Below are positions 61,925 to 64,000 of a stretch of 64,000 nt of DNA, piece by piece. Positions within the stretch are counted from its first letter, which is position 1. Each line of letters starts with the position of its first letter. Made by a program: the position numbers and the translations under genes. Origin of the DNA: Bacteroidetes bacterium SW_9_63_38 (lineage in GTDB: Bacteria; Bacteroidota; Rhodothermia; Rhodothermales; Salinibacteraceae); NCBI GenBank assembly GCA_003022435.1, contig PXUA01000019.1:62001-126000 (forward strand). Reading direction: 5' to 3'. The notes under the pieces are model-generated. The model was not told where the DNA came from and did not search any database. It was given only the letters and a program-made list of their open reading frames with translations.

Positions 61925-62452
61925 TTAGGCGTCGAGTTGGGACTTGGAGAGCGGATAGCCGGCCTCCTCGAGAAGGATTCGATGTGAACGTCGGCGTTCC
62001 CGGCTCGGATCGGGAATGGTCGAGACGGCTTTAATAGCCGCGATGTGCGAGTCGGGTAGGCCGTGCTGGCGGGCCCCGGCGAGGACGAGGGCGTGATACC
62101 ACTCGTAGGGATGGAGCGCGTCGTCGACGTAGAACGGGTCGGCGACGTAAGCGAAGGCCTCGACGGCCTCCGTTGTGCCCTGAACGGTCACAGACTGGCG
62201 CCGATAGCGCCGTCCCTGCTGTTCGGCCTCGTCGAGTGCGTCCAGGTCCGCCGGGGAAACCTCAAAAACGACGCCGTGCACCGTCTCGCTGGGGGCCGAT
62301 ACGATGTTGCACTTTCCCGACCCGTCCCGACTGCGTTTGTGAAAGCGGAGTGTGTGCTCCGGAAGCTTCGCATTCATGGCCGGCTCGGCGGATGGGACGC
62401 GACGTCGGAGCCGGGACAGAAGCATGTTGGAGCCGTACCCGAAGTAGTACAT
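61925..62452 (-). CDS. gamma-glutamylcyclotransferase family protein
   Basis: 175 residues from ATG 62452. The family motif YFGYGSNM is at 3-10, with MNAKLPEHTLRFHKRS and VHGVVFEVSPADLDALDEAE giving the barrel core and the conserved acidic residue. GGCT enzymes cyclise gamma-glutamyl groups to 5-oxoproline, releasing the attached amino acid or thiol. It is third in a leftward run behind a class I amidotransferase-like gene and a GCS2-type ligase, which suggests turnover of a gamma-glutamyl thiol. Confidence 0.88.
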   Translation of the reverse strand: MYYFGYGSNMLLSRLRRRVPSAEPAMNAKLPEHTLRFHKRSRDGSGKCNIVSAPSETVHGVVFEVSPADLDALDEAEQQGRRYRRQSVTVQGTTEAVEAFAYVADPFYVDDALHPYEWYHALVLAGARQHGLPDSHIAAIKAVSTIPDPSRERRRSHRILLEEAGYPLSKSQLDA

Positions 62453-62586
62453 ACCGGGGCGGGGGCGGAGAGCGACACGGAGAGGCGAGACCGATCAAGC
62501 GGTTTACTCCAGAACAACAACGACCGCTGTGGCCGGTAGATCCCTCGAAAGATCTTCGCTGTGTCTGCTTCCTGTGCGCTGACCTC

Positions 62587-63312
62587 TTATCCCATCGGGG
62601 CCCGCTGCGGCGTCCGGGCCTGTACATCGGTCAGAAAATTGTCGAAGACCGACGTGACGGGGCGGGCCTGTTCGTAGTGCTCGACGTGGATGTCGTCGAG
62701 CACCCGCTGGAGGCGAGCGCCAGCGAGCTGGCCGTCCTTGCCTTCCGCAATCATGCGGGCCGTCTGGAGGTCGTACTCAGGGTGAAACTGGACACCGTAC
62801 ACCTGATCTTTCCGAAAGCCCTGGATGCCGTAGTCGTTCGCAGCGAGGACGGTCCCGCCGGGGGGAAGCGCTGCGACACGGTCCGAATGGGTCGTGAAGA
62901 CAGTCATGGACCCCGGGATTCCATCGAACAGCGTGCCCTGACCGGTATGCTCAACAGTCCGATATCCGATCTCATACTCGTCCATGTCCTCAACGTGCCC
63001 CCCGGTGACGTCTGCGAGCAACTGGTGACCGTAGCAGATGCCGAGCGCGGGAAGGCCAGCCGTGACGGCTTTCTCCACCCAGCGCTTCAGTTCCCGAATC
63101 CAGTCCCGGTCCCAGTACACAGACGTACTGGAACCGGTGATGACGATCCCGTCGTATCCAAAGTCGCAAGGAAGGTCACCGGACGGGCAGTGAAACTCGT
63201 CCAGCTCCGCGTCGAGCACCCGTCGAAAGTTTCGGCGCGTCGTCTCGACAGTGTGCGAAGCGTCAAGGAGCGCGATGCGGGGCCGCTCGGCGGGCGTCGA
63301 ACACGTGTTCAT
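62587..63312 (-). CDS. class I glutamine amidotransferase-like protein
   Basis: 241 residues from ATG 63312. The triad is intact: nucleophile in ALGICYGHQLL and the His-Glu pair in VQFHPEYD. The first conserved loop reads VITGSSTSVYW, in place of the usual GGP. The group contains GMP-synthase-like amidotransferases and gamma-glutamyl peptidases. With the ligase upstream (38 bases) and GGCT downstream, a gamma-glutamyl hydrolase role is plausible. An in-frame start at 63330 is an alternative. Confidence 0.82.
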   Translation of the reverse strand: MNTCSTPAERPRIALLDASHTVETTRRNFRRVLDAELDEFHCPSGDLPCDFGYDGIVITGSSTSVYWDRDWIRELKRWVEKAVTAGLPALGICYGHQLLADVTGGHVEDMDEYEIGYRTVEHTGQGTLFDGIPGSMTVFTTHSDRVAALPPGGTVLAANDYGIQGFRKDQVYGVQFHPEYDLQTARMIAEGKDGQLAGARLQRVLDDIHVEHYEQARPVTSVFDNFLTDVQARTPQRAPMG

Positions 63313-63350
63313 AGGAAGAACCAAGATCAAGACGAGGAAAACGGAGGGGA

Positions 63351-64000
63351 CTATTCGAAAGCGGCGGGCGCGCGAGCTTCCACGTCGGCCCGGAGCTGCT
63401 CGGCAGACTCAAGTCGGACGCGTCGGGCAGCCGACTTGGGAATCGGAGCGCAATCAAACGTGTTCACAAAAGGGGTGTACGCGTCCACGTCGAAGCCCAC
63501 TCGGTCGAGGTACGAGCACACTCGGTCCGAGTCAAGGCCGTCTCGAATGGCCAAATCGACGTGCGTAGCAACCGTGTCGAACGAGGGGAGGATCATTTCG
63601 CCATCGTTGAAGTCTCCGCGGCCGTTCCCCTGTCGGACCGGCGTGCGACGAACGCGATCCATGAGGGAGGTCATTGTCTCGGCCAGTCGAAGCACCTCGC
63701 TCGGCAGGGTCGTGTCCGGAGAGCGCCATTCAACCGTTCCGAAGGTGTCGCGCAGTTTGATAGGAATCCACGCGGCACATTCGGGCAGGTCGGCGTCGAA
63801 GCAGGAATCGACGGTGTCCCGATCTGCGCCGTTCCGAAGGGCGCGGGCGCGAAAGTCGTCGTAGCAGTCGCTGAGACGCTGTTCCCACTCGTCGCGGTCG
63901 GACACGTACGACCACAGCGTGCCCTGAAGGGGGCATCCGTCGTACGCCCGGCGGCGGTACAGCTCCGACCGCGCCCCGGCAACGAGGGGCTGCCCCCGAA
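63351..64000 (-). CDS. GCS2-family glutamate-cysteine ligase-like protein, 5' end outside window
   Basis: The frame is open to the right edge, so the visible 215 residues are the C-terminal part. The block WIPIKLRDTFGTVEWRSPDTTLPSE-type region (residues around base 63750-63680) matches the GCS2/YbdK-type ligases that form gamma-glutamylcysteine from ATP, glutamate and cysteine; haloarchaeal GshA belongs to this group. The preceding PLVAGARSELYRRRAYDG part fits the same fold. First gene of a leftward run with amidotransferase and GGCT genes. Confidence 0.72.
   Translation of the reverse strand, partial: RGQPLVAGARSELYRRRAYDGCPLQGTLWSYVSDRDEWEQRLSDCYDDFRARALRNGADRDTVDSCFDADLPECAAWIPIKLRDTFGTVEWRSPDTTLPSEVLRLAETMTSLMDRVRRTPVRQGNGRGDFNDGEMILPSFDTVATHVDLAIRDGLDSDRVCSYLDRVGFDVDAYTPFVNTFDCAPIPKSAARRVRLESAEQLRADVEARAPAAFE

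Overview
The window looks like chromosome of a halophilic member of the Rhodothermota/Bacteroidota, most like Salinibacter or a close relative. This is inferred from the high GC content, the Asp/Glu-rich proteins (ClpS, PurS, CarB, the RecA tail), bacillithiol synthesis (bshA), a PorD/DUF4835 homologue, PorV-like outer-membrane proteins, a FlgD/type IX-like C-terminal domain, a CarB without its regulatory domain, and at least one exact TAnnTTTG-type promoter box. Nearly all of it is core chromosome. I see no prophage, insertion sequence, integrase or CRISPR array.

Layout. 1-8.4 kb: a DAHP synthase gene cut at the left edge and carrying two frameshifts, a small unknown protein, then a leftward run of lptF/G-like permease, rsmI, thioredoxin-like protein and a DUF2723 membrane glycosyltransferase-like protein, then a metallo-beta-lactamase-fold hydrolase. 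8.4-14.5 kb: bshA, a cell-wall hydrolase with a good terminator, pdxB, and leftward pdxJ-era; the two pdx genes serve pyridoxal phosphate synthesis. 14.7-20.3 kb: a rightward run of unknown genes, rsmD, coaD, an aminotransferase and a site-2 protease. 20.4-30.9 kb: envelope and secreted proteins (lipoprotein, type IX-like secreted propeller, PorV-like protein, degenerate CPBP and S9 family members, PagL-like protein) and two alpha/beta hydrolases flanking an SDR. 31.2 kb: tRNA-Arg(CCU), surrounded by unusual heptanucleotide repeats.

31.6-42.5 kb: an MmcB-like nuclease and a DnaQ-type exonuclease, folK, then carA and carB (carA behind a probable attenuator), psd-pssA (phosphatidylethanolamine synthesis), purS, clpS and rnhA. 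43.1-55.4 kb: obgE-dprA with overlapping codons, a CYTH-like protein, ppk1, a protease-propeller-barrel fusion, a response regulator, and an HhH-barrel protein with a PorV-like protein. 56-64 kb: porD, recA, a PAP2 phosphatase, two lipoproteins, and at the right edge a leftward gamma-glutamyl module (GCS2-type ligase, class I amidotransferase, gamma-glutamylcyclotransferase).

The most interesting signals are: the gamma-glutamyl module in an organism that also makes bacillithiol; paired inverted arrays of 7-base repeats in intergenic DNA; the carA leader; five enzyme-fold proteins that have lost a canonical catalytic residue; and the protease-propeller-barrel fusion. I do not see a clear-cut new defence or mobile system.
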